The translations under genes were made by a program, and so were the position numbers. The notes under the pieces are model-generated. The model saw nothing but the letters and a program-made list of their open reading frames with translations, was not told the DNA's origin and did no database searches. This document shows positions 1 to 7,840 of a stretch of 51,004 nt of DNA, one piece after another (within the stretch, counting starts at the first letter, position 1; each line of letters begins with the position of its first letter). Origin of the DNA: Actinocatenispora comari (GTDB lineage: Bacteria; Actinomycetota; Actinomycetes; Mycobacteriales; Micromonosporaceae). The stretch is taken from assembly GCF_017312725.1 (NCBI RefSeq), contig NZ_BOPO01000003.1:1-51004 (forward strand), written 5' to 3'.

Positions 1-2
1 CC

Positions 3-305
3 GACAACGGCGCCAACTACCGCGCGCACCGCTTCACCCGCATCGTGGCCAGCCACGGCGCCCGCCACCAACGCATCCGACCGTTCACACCCCGACACAA
101 CGGCAAGGTCGAACGCTACAACCGCATCCTGGCCGACGAACTGCTCTACACCCGAGCGTGGTCCAGCGAAGCCGAACGCGCCGCCGCCATCGACGTATGG
201 AACGTTCACTACAACTACCATCGAGCACACACCGCCATCGGAGACCGCCCACCAGCCTCACGGCTGCACGCAGGCGTCACCAACGTCATGACCCAGAACA
301 CCTAG
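3..305 (+). CDS. IS481-like transposase, C-terminal part (cut by window start)
   Basis: The open frame runs in from the left edge without a start. It begins at a D-N-G-x-x-Y motif, typical of the second catalytic Asp of DDE transposases. About 30 residues later come PRHNGKVERYNR, carrying the catalytic Glu, and then a YNYHRAHTAIGDRPP tail typical of the integrase core of IS481/IS3-type transposases. It would cut and join an insertion sequence's ends. Only about 100 residues are visible, so it cannot be told whether the full element is intact. No right-hand inverted repeat was confirmed in the 85 bp after the stop. Confidence 0.85.
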   Translation, partial: DNGANYRAHRFTRIVASHGARHQRIRPFTPRHNGKVERYNRILADELLYTRAWSSEAERAAAIDVWNVHYNYHRAHTAIGDRPPASRLHAGVTNVMTQNT

Positions 306-390
306 CGGCGGCGCTACGCGAGGCGGAACCGATCACCTTGACTGGCAGGATCGGCGCCGCCACGACCAGGTGGCCGGCGGTGCCGGCCGC

Positions 391-600
391 TCAGTGCTCA
401 CCGTTGAGCATGGCGGCGGTCAGCACGGTGCCGCCGACGCCCCAGCCGCCGTCGGCGACCTCGTCGACCAGGACCACGGTGGTGGCTCGGGCGCGCTCGC
501 CGTAGATCTCTGCGTACAGGTCGGTCGTGCGCTGCACGATCTGCTGCTTCTGCTCGGTGGTGATGGTGCCGGCCGGCACCTTGAAGTTCGCGAACGGCAT
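391..600 (-). CDS. 4-oxalocrotonate tautomerase family protein
   Basis: A 69-residue protein that starts Met-Pro. After Met removal the N-terminal Pro is the catalytic base of the tautomerase superfamily, which interconverts keto and enol forms of small acids. The length fits the family (60-80 aa), and a GGAGGAG ribosome site lies just upstream. It follows the SDR gene at 644-1390 in the same direction with a 43-bp gap, so the two are likely co-transcribed. The true substrate is unknown. The C-terminal part ending near LNGEH is typical of actinobacterial stand-alone copies. Confidence 0.85.
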   Translation of the reverse strand: MPFANFKVPAGTITTEQKQQIVQRTTDLYAEIYGERARATTVVLVDEVADGGWGVGGTVLTAAMLNGEH

Positions 601-643
601 GGTCTTCTCCTCCGTCGATGTGTGATGTGCCGATGTGTCCGGG

Positions 644-1390
644 TCAGATGATTCCGCCGTTGGCGCGCACGGTCTGGCCGTTGACCCAGTGCCCGTCCGG
701 CGATGCCAGGAACGCGGTGACCGCCGCGATGTCGGCCGGGGTACCCAGGCGCCCCAGCGGCGCCTGGTCGGCCAGCCGGTCGATGGTCTGCTGGTCCTTG
801 CCGTCCAGGAAGAGGTCGGTCGCGGTCGGTCCGGGCGCCACCGCGTTGACCGTCACGTCCCGTCCGCGCAACTCGCGGGCCAGGATCAGGGTCAGTGCCT
901 CGACGGCGCCCTTGCTGGCCGCGTACGGCCCGTAGCTCGGGAACTGCAGCCCGACCACCGAGGTGGAGAACGTGATCAGCGCGCCGCCGGGTCGCAGCCG
1001 CCGCGCCGCCTGCCGGGCGACGACGAACGTGCCGCGGATGTTCGTCCGGTGCAGGTCGTCGAGCAGGTCGAGATCGAGCTCGGCGACGGTGGACAGGGCC
1101 ATCCGCCCCGCGGCGTGTACGACGACGTCGACGCCACCGTAGGTCTGCTCGGCGGCGTCGAACAGCGCCGCGACGGCATCGGGCTCGGCGACGTCGGCCG
1201 CGACCGCAATGGCCCGCCCGCCCGCGGCACCGATCTTTTCGACGGTTTCCTCCGCTTCCTTCCGGTTACTGGCGTACCCGACGACCACCGGCAGACCACC
1301 GGCGGCGAGTCGAAGCGCGACGGCGCGGCCGATGCCGCGCGATCCCCCGGTGACGATCGCGACCCGAGGAGCGATGTTCGAACTGGTCAT
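644..1390 (-). CDS. SDR family NAD(P)-dependent oxidoreductase
   Basis: A 248-residue classical short-chain dehydrogenase. It has the cofactor motif TGGSRGIGRA near residue 13, HAAG in place of NNAG, a catalytic Ser in STSVVG, and the YAASK pair. It ends in the typical VNGQTVRANGG. The start was chosen at the ATG giving MTSSNIAP; the open frame continues upstream, but that stretch overlaps the divergent regulator and looks non-coding. The gene is divergent from an MmyB-like regulator, a pairing well known in actinobacteria, which suggests that the regulator controls this SDR. Substrate not predictable. Confidence 0.88.
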   Translation of the reverse strand: MTSSNIAPRVAIVTGGSRGIGRAVALRLAAGGLPVVVGYASNRKEAEETVEKIGAAGGRAIAVAADVAEPDAVAALFDAAEQTYGGVDVVVHAAGRMALSTVAELDLDLLDDLHRTNIRGTFVVARQAARRLRPGGALITFSTSVVGLQFPSYGPYAASKGAVEALTLILARELRGRDVTVNAVAPGPTATDLFLDGKDQQTIDRLADQAPLGRLGTPADIAAVTAFLASPDGHWVNGQTVRANGGII

Positions 1391-1518
1391 GACCCGACGA
1401 TGCGGCAGCGCGACGCCGCGGACCAGTTGCCGCCGAAGGTGGTGACGGCAACCCCAGGCTCGGCGCCGGTCGACGGGTGACACTGGAGGCAGCCGGCACG
1501 GAGGAGATGAACGCTGGA

Positions 1519-2382
1519 ATGGCTCGTAGCGACAAGCTTGCCGAACTGGGCGCGTTCCTGCGCTCCCGCCGGGACCGCATCCGGCCCACCGACGTCGGGC
1601 TGCCGCACGGGCCACGGCGCCGGGTGCCGGGGCTGCGGCGCGACGAGGTGGCCGTGCTCGCCGGAGCGTCCGTGGAGTACTACACCGAGCTGGAACGCGG
1701 CGCCGGCGCCCAGCCGTCCAAGCAGATGCTCGCCGCGCTGGCCCGCGCGCTGCGGCTGACGGCCGACGAGCGCAACCACCTCTACCACCTGGCCGACCAG
1801 CCGGTGCCGGCGCAGGGCGGCCCGGCCTCACACGTCCATCCCAGCATGCTCGACCTGCTCGACCGGCTGCAGACCACGCCGGCGCAGGTCATCACCGACC
1901 TGCACGTGACGCTGGTGCAGAACCCGCTGGCGGTCGCGCTGCTCGGGGACCAGCTCGGCTTCCAGGGCCGGTCGGCCAGCTTCGTCTACCGCTGGTTCAC
2001 CGATGCCGGGGCCCGCTCGATCTACCCGGCTGAAGACCACGAGACGCAGTCCCGGTCGTTCACCGCGGATCTGCGCGCGGCGGCAGCGCGGCGCGATGCG
2101 AACGACACCGAGGCAGCCAACCTGGTCCGCGAACTGTCGCACCGATCGCCGGAGTTCGCGCGGCTGTGGGCCGAGCACGAGGTGGCGTTCCGGCGAGACG
2201 ACCGCAAGCGGATCCTGCATTCGAGCCTCGGCCTGATCGAGGTCAACTGCCTCAACCTGTTCAGCGAGGACGGCCGGCAGCGGCTGCTGTGGTTCACCCC
2301 GGCTGTCGGCACCGACGGCGCGGCCAAGCTCGACCTGCTGTCGGTCGTCGGCGTGCAGGCCATGACCCCCGATCGAGCCTGA
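1519..2382 (+). CDS. XRE-family regulator with MmyB-like ligand-binding domain
   Basis: About 287 residues. The N-terminal helix-turn-helix (residues ~5-75) carries RRRVPGLRRDEVAVLAG and YYTELERG, the hallmark of this family. It is followed by a PAS-like MmyB ligand-binding domain (VQNPLAVALLG, VNCLNLFSEDGRQRLLWFTP). The family is known in actinomycetes to sit divergent from SDR genes, as here, and to respond to small molecules. ATG codons at 1477, 1507 and 1519 are in frame; 1519 gives the usual short N-terminus and sits 12 bases after a GGAGGAG. Confidence 0.85.
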   Translation: MARSDKLAELGAFLRSRRDRIRPTDVGLPHGPRRRVPGLRRDEVAVLAGASVEYYTELERGAGAQPSKQMLAALARALRLTADERNHLYHLADQPVPAQGGPASHVHPSMLDLLDRLQTTPAQVITDLHVTLVQNPLAVALLGDQLGFQGRSASFVYRWFTDAGARSIYPAEDHETQSRSFTADLRAAAARRDANDTEAANLVRELSHRSPEFARLWAEHEVAFRRDDRKRILHSSLGLIEVNCLNLFSEDGRQRLLWFTPAVGTDGAAKLDLLSVVGVQAMTPDRA

Positions 2383-2798
2383 CCACCACGGCCGCCTCCC
2401 GACGCGGGCCGTGCCCAGGGAAGTCCTCCCGACTTCTACCGGCAGTCTCGCGGCGCCGCGGCCGGCGCCACCGAGCGCGTTGCGCAGGCGAGCCGCCTCG
2501 TCCGGCTGTGACGAACCGGAGGCAGCCGCCAGCAGGCCACGGCCCAGACAATCGTCGTGAGCGGTCCGGTCGGCGGTGCTGCCGCGGTGAGTGCCCCTTC
2601 CCCACCCTCGCCGGATCGGATCTGCACGCGGTGATGCGTGGTGCGTCGTACGCCGTCACCTGTACGCCGTGCTGGGCTGCCCTGTCGATGGGGATTCGAA
2701 CCCCCGCACTGCCCGCCGTGCGCCAGGAGGGCCGGGTTGACCGCCGGCCACGGCTTCGTGCACGCCTCCGAAACGGCTACCTGCTCTACCGCGGATGG
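2383..2798. other. Intergenic stretch without a convincing gene
   Basis: This 416-bp stretch lies between two convergent genes. A weak hairpin (CACGGCC, 13-nt loop, GGCCGTG) at 2387-2413 could end transcription of the regulator. The right part holds the tRNA-like sequence described separately. The open frames seen here have no recognisable motifs. Confidence 0.5.
2387..2413 (+). terminator. Weak hairpin after the MmyB-like regulator
   Basis: Arms CACGGCC (2387-2393) and GGCCGTG (2407-2413) follow the stop codon by a few bases. The loop is 13 nt and there is no T-run, so this is only a possible terminator. Confidence 0.3.
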
Positions 2799-2809
2799 TC
2801 AGTCGATCA
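2681..2809 (-). other. tRNA-like sequence, probably a decayed tRNA gene
   Basis: On the minus strand GGTAGAGCAG (2790-2781) looks like the 3' half of a D-arm. About 75 bases further on there is a near-perfect T-arm, GGGGTTCGAATCCCC (2704-2690), followed by TCGACAG, which could pair with CTG(A)TCGA just upstream of the D-arm. The distance between the two arms is far too long for a normal tRNA, and no clean anticodon stem can be drawn. A degraded or insertion-disrupted tRNA fits best. Its 5' end overlaps the last bases of the DIP1984-like gene. Confidence 0.4.
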
Positions 2810-3269
2810 GATCGACCTCCCAGTTCGCCCGCTGGATCCGGGTGTCGACGGTACGGATGTCGCGGGCCAGGCGGTCGGCCTGGCCGCGCAGCTCGGCGAC
2901 CGGCAACGCGGAAAGCATCCGCAGCTCGGAGCGCAGTTGCCGAGCGACGCCGCGCTGGTCCGCGCCGGCGGCGGCGTCCGCAGCAGCGGTGAGGATCGAA
3001 TGCCGGAGCCGCAACACGTCGCGCCGAGCCAGCGCGTCGGTCACCGTCGTACCGTCGTCGAGTCGGGTGGCCGCATTGGTCGCGTTGATCCGGCGGATCA
3101 GCGCCTCCAGCTCGTCGAGTACCCGTTCAGCCTCGGCGAGCAGCTCCGCCGCGTTCTCCGGTGGAGTCTCGCCCTCCTGGTACCGCGCGGACCCGACGAT
3201 CCGGGCGCGCAGCTGACTGACCCGGCGTACCGCATCGGCACGTTCGGCCAGGGCCTCGGCAAGCTTCAC
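2799..3269 (-). CDS. DIP1984 family protein
   Basis: A 156-residue, all-helical, charged protein starting VKLAEALAERADAVRRV. This beginning and the coiled-coil-like pattern match the DIP1984 (septicolysin-like) family found in actinobacteria, whose function is not established. The GTG at 3269 is preceded by AGGAGGG at ideal distance, so it is preferred over the ATG at 3296. It contains no membrane segment, no signal peptide and no Cys. It stands alone, with a YezG-like gene divergent from it. Confidence 0.8.
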   Translation of the reverse strand: MKLAEALAERADAVRRVSQLRARIVGSARYQEGETPPENAAELLAEAERVLDELEALIRRINATNAATRLDDGTTVTDALARRDVLRLRHSILTAAADAAAGADQRGVARQLRSELRMLSALPVAELRGQADRLARDIRTVDTRIQRANWEVDLID

Positions 3270-3431
3270 GGAACCCTCCTCGGTACGGGCGTCCAATTAT
3301 GCGACGCGCAGGCCCGCGCCGTGGGGGGCACCGCCGGCCCGGCGTCCGGTCGGGGTCGGCCGGGCGCGGGGTGCATCAGCGGAGTGCCATGATGGGCCGG
3401 TCCGTACCGCTCGAAACGGAGGGCAGCACCG

Positions 3432-3878
3432 ATGCCGTTCAGGTGGCCGCGGCTGGATCCGGTCCAGCAGAACGAGCTGCTCGGCACGATCACCACCGCC
3501 GTGGTCGAGGCGCTGCCGCCGGGCTGGTGCCGGGTGATGATCGACTACCGGATGGTCGGCCGCACCGTCGACGTCGCGGTCGGCGTCGAGGACACCGGCG
3601 GCACGTACCGCCGCTGGGAGCCGCCGGTGGACGTGTGGAAGATGTTCCAGCGACTGCGCGGCGGGATGTACCGGGACGGCGAGGGCACCTGGTTCTCCGC
3701 GCGGTTCGGCATCGAGCCACCCACCCGGTTCACCATCCAGTACAACTGGCGCAACGAACCCGACTTCGACCCGTACCCGGCCGCCGAGCAGTTCGCGATC
3801 GAGCAGGAGCGGTTTCCCCGCGCCGAGGAGTACATGCCGGAGTGGTTCCGCCAGCGGCTCGTCGCGGTCGGCGACTGA
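3432..3878 (+). CDS. YezG/DUF600-like immunity family protein (tentative)
   Basis: 148 residues, soluble, rich in aromatic and acidic residues. The C-terminal half (IQYNWRNEPDFDP, then FPRAEEYMPEWFRQRL) resembles the YezG-type antitoxin/immunity family, whose members neutralise secreted nuclease toxins by direct binding. No toxin gene lies beside it, so it may be an orphan immunity gene. The start ATG at 3432 gives MPFRWPRLDP and has GGAGGGCAG upstream. The family assignment rests on overall look, not on catalytic residues. Confidence 0.55.
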   Translation: MPFRWPRLDPVQQNELLGTITTAVVEALPPGWCRVMIDYRMVGRTVDVAVGVEDTGGTYRRWEPPVDVWKMFQRLRGGMYRDGEGTWFSARFGIEPPTRFTIQYNWRNEPDFDPYPAAEQFAIEQERFPRAEEYMPEWFRQRLVAVGD

Positions 3879-4161
3879 ACGCGGCCGGCGCCCGTCCGCA
3901 GTCCAGCTTCCCTCCCCTGCTCGGGTCGCGCCGCCGCGGAACCGGGTCCGGCCTTGCGGCCGCACGGTCTTTGCCGCCGGCTGGCCGCCCCGACGGCGCT
4001 GAAAGGCCAGGACCGCGGCGATCACCGCGACAGCCACCGGACATGAAGCGGAGCACTGCCGTTCGGAGCCCTGCACTGCACAGGCGCCCACGAGGGCTGT
4101 GCATGCCAAGGAGCCGGGAGTGGGACGAGGCCGCCTGACCCATGGTCCGTAGACTCGTGCA

Positions 4162-5094
4162 GTGATTCAGTGCTCGCCGCTCAGGCCGAAGAGGCTGCGT
4201 GTCGGTGACCTTGTTGCGTTGGTGGCTCCGGCCGGCGCGACCCGGCAGCAGCAGGCCGACACGGCGGCGCGCGTGGTTGCTGGGTGGGGATTGCGGGTGC
4301 GGTTGGGGCGTCACGCCCTGGGCCGGCACACCTACCTGGCGGGCACCGATGAAGAGCGGTTGGCCGACCTCAACGACGCGCTGCGCGATCCTGAGGTCCG
4401 TGGCGTGATCTGTCTGCGTGGCGGCTACGGATCGCAGCGCATCGTCGATGACGTCGATTATGCGGCCGTACGCGCTGATCCCAAGCTGGTCATGGGGTTC
4501 TCGGACATCACCGCACTGCACGTTGCGCTCTGGTGCGAAGCCGGGCTCGCCACCGTGCACGGACCGACCGGAGCAAATCTGAACCCGTCGGCCGAGAGCA
4601 TGACCAACAGGGCGGCCGAGCGAGCGGTGATGACGGCCGACCCGGCGATCGTGGTCCCGGATCCGGCGCAGACCACCGCTGGCGTCCGGGTCGCGGGCCG
4701 GGTCGAAGGGACGATTCTCGGCGGGAATGTAACCATGCTCGCCGCGACAGCCGGAACCCGGCACAAGCCGGAGATGACCGGCAAGATCCTGCTGATCGAG
4801 GCGGTGAGTGAGCAGACCTACCGACTCGACCGGTCCTTGGTGCAGTTGAAGCGGTCGGGTTGGTTCGACGGTCTGGCTGGTGTGGCGGTCGGGCAGTTCA
4901 CCGACTGTGACGAGGAGATTCCCGGCCCGACCGTGCCCGAGATCCTGCTGGACCACTTCGGTGCACTCGGCATCCCCGTCCTCGGTGGCTTGCCCATTGG
5001 TCACGGTGACCAGCAGACTGCCATCGCGCTTGGCGTACCGGCGATACTGGATGCGGACGCGAGCACGCTGACCGTCCAGCCGATCGGCCGATGA
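4162..5094 (+). CDS. LD-carboxypeptidase, peptidase family S66 (LdcA-like)
   Basis: 310 residues, about the normal length. The S66 triad is visible: Ser114 in GFSDITALH, Glu213 in LLIEAVSE and His281 in GGLPIGHG. Family members cleave the L,D bond of muramoyl-tetrapeptide during peptidoglycan recycling in the cytoplasm, and some (MccF) cleave microcin-type peptides to give self-immunity. The N-terminus (LVAPAG) and the LRGGYGSQRI loop are typical. It starts with GTG and appears monocistronic; no recycling genes are nearby. Confidence 0.9.
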   Translation: MIQCSPLRPKRLRVGDLVALVAPAGATRQQQADTAARVVAGWGLRVRLGRHALGRHTYLAGTDEERLADLNDALRDPEVRGVICLRGGYGSQRIVDDVDYAAVRADPKLVMGFSDITALHVALWCEAGLATVHGPTGANLNPSAESMTNRAAERAVMTADPAIVVPDPAQTTAGVRVAGRVEGTILGGNVTMLAATAGTRHKPEMTGKILLIEAVSEQTYRLDRSLVQLKRSGWFDGLAGVAVGQFTDCDEEIPGPTVPEILLDHFGALGIPVLGGLPIGHGDQQTAIALGVPAILDADASTLTVQPIGR

Positions 5095-5355
5095 ACCTCG
5101 ATTCTTCGTGATCTTGCTCGGTGCTGCGTGGGCGTTGGCCTGTTGGTTGTGGGCAGGGTGGAGGTCCGATTGCCGTCTCGGGAGAGCACCGGCTTCACGT
5201 CGCCGGTGGTTGAGCTGCTGCTCGGACAGAGTTGGTGCGTCAACGGCTGGTGCCTTGCGAGCACCTTGACCTGCGCGGAGTGGTCGAACCTCGACGCGAT
5301 CGACGTTTCGGGTACCACCGCCGTTCCGGTTGTCGAGGTGCAGGCCGGGCAGATG

Positions 5356-5715
5356 TCAGTCGTCGAGGCGTTCAAGGATCTGGGTGAACTCGCCGTTCTG
5401 GATCAGACCGTCGAGGACTTGGGTCATGTTGCTGACGCCGGCATCGCGAACGATGAGCCCGTCCGAGCACCAGAAGTAGCGGCCTTCAAGGGCTTCCCCA
5501 CTGGCGGCCCATCGCTTCAGGAGGATCTCGACCTGGGCGAGGGTGATGATGGTCGCGCTCCACCGGGAGCCGTCCTTGAGGTCCACGAAGACATCGACGT
5601 TGTCCATCGACTCCACGTCCTCGTCGGCATTCGGCAGGAACGCGGCCTCGAACTGCTCTGTGCGGACACGGTACCAAGGTCCGTCCCAGCTGCCCGGCGT
5701 CGTTCTGGCGCTCAT
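5356..5715 (-). CDS. Hypothetical protein, read in frame from a phosphotransferase remnant
   Basis: 119 residues from the ATG at 5715 (MSARTTPGSWDGPWYRVRTE). It is acidic and soluble, with a conserved-looking core (DNVDVFVDLKDGSRW, GRYFWCSDGLIVRD) seen in small actinobacterial proteins of unknown function. There is no ribosome site before the ATG. Instead, the reading frame continues upstream without a stop into a truncated phosphotransferase, so it may now be translated as a 210-residue fusion starting near 5988 or 5922. No function can be proposed. Confidence 0.6.
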   Translation of the reverse strand: MSARTTPGSWDGPWYRVRTEQFEAAFLPNADEDVESMDNVDVFVDLKDGSRWSATIITLAQVEILLKRWAASGEALEGRYFWCSDGLIVRDAGVSNMTQVLDGLIQNGEFTQILERLDD

Positions 5716-5922
5716 GCAGCGAGCGTACTTGACGAACACGTCACGCCCGGCGCACGTCGCCCTGTAGTTGACGGTGCCCTGCCCGATCGGCAACCGCACC
5801 AGCTCCCGTGGCGCCGGGCCGAACCGGTCGGCCAGCACCTCGGCAATCCGGTCCGTCTCGTCCCGGGCCGAGGCCACGGCTTCACGCCCGGAGCCAGAGC
5901 AGCGGTCGGTGGCGTCGGGCAT
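5716..5922 (-). pseudogene. Truncated aminoglycoside-phosphotransferase-like fragment
   Basis: About 69 residues from an ATG at 5922. The part LADRFGPAPRELVRLPIGQGTVNYRA, then DVFVKYA, resembles the N-terminal lobe of APH/choline-kinase-like phosphotransferases (nucleotide-loop strand and the Lys-bearing VFVK strand). The catalytic lobe is missing, because the sequence passes directly into the hypothetical protein at 5715 with no stop. This looks like a deletion or insertion junction. Confidence 0.5.
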
Positions 5923-6129
5923 ACGGCTGCTCTCCTTGAGTACTCGATGGTGCGGCGTGGGCGCCTGACTCGAGCTTGCCCTTGGCATCGTCGCAGCACA
6001 CGGGTGTCGGCCCCCGCACTCTTGCTCGCAGCCACCGACCGAGCCGTTGCCCGGGTCATACCAGTACCGGAATCTATCTGATGATTTCAGCGATGGATTG
6101 CCGTTGGAGGAGAGTGCAGGCTCGTCGCC

Positions 6130-6879
6130 TCACGGCAGCAGGCGGGTGAGGTTCTCGCCGAGGACACGGGCGCGGTCCGCGGCCGGCAGTGGCCAATCGA
6201 GGATGCGCTCCAGTTCCACCTCGGGGACCGTGTACGGCGCATCCGTGGAGAACACGACGCGTTCCGGTCCGACTGAAGGATCGGCGCCGAAGCCGGACAG
6301 GACGGTGTCCCACGGCGCGTAGCTCGTGTCCGCCAGCAGGTTCGGCGCGTACCGCAGCGCAGGTATGGCGTCGATCCAGAAGTCGGTGGCGCCGCTGCGG
6401 CCCATGATGAACGTGACGTCCGGGTGGCGTCGGGCCAACGACGCGAGCGGCAGCGGCAGCGCCGTCGGTGGCGTACCGGTCCGCACGTATACCGGCCATC
6501 GCCAGTCGCAGGCCTTGCGCAGCAGCGGATCAAGCAGTCCGTCGTGCAGGTCGAAGCCCTGCAGCACGGGATCGACCGCGAGCGCCACCGCACCGGCGGA
6601 GCGGGCCCGGTCCAGTTCGGCGAGGGCGTCGGTGCCGCGCCATGGATTGGCCACCGCGTACGCGTACAGCCGCCCGCCGGATGCGGCCGCCGCCCCCGTG
6701 GTCAGCGCATTGCCTTCAGCGTTGTGGTAGGCGATGCACCGCTCCGGCGGGGAGATCAGCGCTGCGTCGATGCCGAGTCGGTCCATGGTCGCAAGCAGCG
6801 TGTGAAGCGGCAGCGCCGCTTCCCGGCACTCCCCCACCCGCACGTGCGCGTCGACCACCCGCGCCCCTGAGATCGTCAC
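6130..6879 (-). CDS. Amidohydrolase family protein, second PF04909-like copy
   Basis: 249 residues from the GTG at 6879, which overlaps the stop of the preceding amidohydrolase by 4 bp (translational coupling). It has TIM-barrel amidohydrolase features: VVDAHVRVGE at the N-terminus, HDGLLDPLLRKA, PVYVRTG, MGRSGATDF, and STDAPYTVPEVELERIL near the C-terminus, where the family has a metal-binding or catalytic Asp. The usual HxH after strand 1 is reduced to AHVR and the central His positions are replaced (YVRTG, MGRSG), so metal binding may be weakened or lost. Last gene of the large minus-strand cluster. Confidence 0.75.
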   Translation of the reverse strand: MTISGARVVDAHVRVGECREAALPLHTLLATMDRLGIDAALISPPERCIAYHNAEGNALTTGAAAASGGRLYAYAVANPWRGTDALAELDRARSAGAVALAVDPVLQGFDLHDGLLDPLLRKACDWRWPVYVRTGTPPTALPLPLASLARRHPDVTFIMGRSGATDFWIDAIPALRYAPNLLADTSYAPWDTVLSGFGADPSVGPERVVFSTDAPYTVPEVELERILDWPLPAADRARVLGENLTRLLP

Positions 6880-7766
6880 CACGGCTCCCTGGTGATCGCG
6901 TCGCTGAGACCGAGCGCGCCGAGCGCGTCGGCATGGATGATGTTCTCGATCAGCTCCGCCGGTACCCGCGGCAGCGCGGTGCCCTCGAGGATGTCGTTGA
7001 CACGCCTGATGCCGGCGATTGCCTCGCCGGTGTTGGCGATCGGGAAGTCCGAGCCGAGCAGCAGCTTGTGCGTACAGCCCCATTCGACCGCGGCCAGCAG
7101 CGACTCGTAGCACACCCACGGGCGCAGGTAGATCGACGAGACGTCGGCGTACACGTGCGGGTGCTTGCGGATGGTCACGACGGTTTCCTTGCCCCACGGG
7201 TGCCCCATGTGCGCCATCACGATGCGCAGTTCCGGGAACCGCAGCGCCACCTCGTCGGTGACCAGCGGGTAGGTGTACCGCAGGGGTGCGTGCCGGATCG
7301 GGGAGGCGCCCTGGTGGAACAGGATCGGCACACCGGTGCGCTCGGCCCAGCCGTACAGCGCGAGCGCCGGCTCGCCGAGCGGGTCGAATTCCTGATAGTT
7401 GGGGCCGAGCTTGATGCCGACCAGGCCCTCCTGGTACCAGTGGTCGGCCTGCTCGATCGCGTCGGGCCAGGTCGGGTTCACCGACATGAACCCGACCCGG
7501 CGCGACGGTGCGACCCGGGTGAACGCCAGCGTCGCCGGGTTGGTCTCCTCCGGCCGGTAGTCCAGTCCGGTGGAGGCCAACGGGTCGTCGACCGCGATGT
7601 TGAACACGATGGAGACGTCCGCGTCGGCCATCGCGGCGTCGTAGTCGTCCCACGAGTTCGTGGTCGTCACCGGTCGGTCGGTGCGCCACCCTTGGTAGGT
7701 CAGCCGGTCGGCGTCGGGCACCGGGCCGGTGTGCGTCGGGGTGTGCGCGTGGACGTCAACGATCAC
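6876..7766 (-). CDS. Amidohydrolase family protein (PF04909-like TIM barrel)
   Basis: 296 residues. The metal-binding HAHT motif is at residues 6-9, followed by LVGIKLGP, ILFHQG with a metal-site His, VMAHMGHPWGKE and LLLGSDFPI with the catalytic Asp. Relatives include lactone hydrolases, 2-pyrone-4,6-dicarboxylate hydrolase and non-oxidative decarboxylases. The role here is likely hydrolysis of a lactone or amide intermediate, or decarboxylation. It overlaps the next gene by 4 bp and follows the secreted protein gene by 74 bp, probably in the same operon. Confidence 0.85.
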   Translation of the reverse strand: MIVDVHAHTPTHTGPVPDADRLTYQGWRTDRPVTTTNSWDDYDAAMADADVSIVFNIAVDDPLASTGLDYRPEETNPATLAFTRVAPSRRVGFMSVNPTWPDAIEQADHWYQEGLVGIKLGPNYQEFDPLGEPALALYGWAERTGVPILFHQGASPIRHAPLRYTYPLVTDEVALRFPELRIVMAHMGHPWGKETVVTIRKHPHVYADVSSIYLRPWVCYESLLAAVEWGCTHKLLLGSDFPIANTGEAIAGIRRVNDILEGTALPRVPAELIENIIHADALGALGLSDAITREPW

Positions 7767-7840
7767 AACGGGTTCCTTGCCTTGTCGGTCAGAGTCTTGT
7801 CAGTCGGAGGATCGGCGTGCCGCGTTGGCTGCGCGGCACG

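Noticed and set aside
2681-2809. A functional tRNA-Sec or long-arm tRNA
   Set aside because: A TCA triplet sits in one possible loop, but no acceptor stem or proper anticodon arm can be drawn at the right spacing.
5128-6081. A 317-codon plus-strand open frame
   Set aside because: Most of it is antisense to the phosphotransferase remnant and the hypothetical gene; no motif was recognised.
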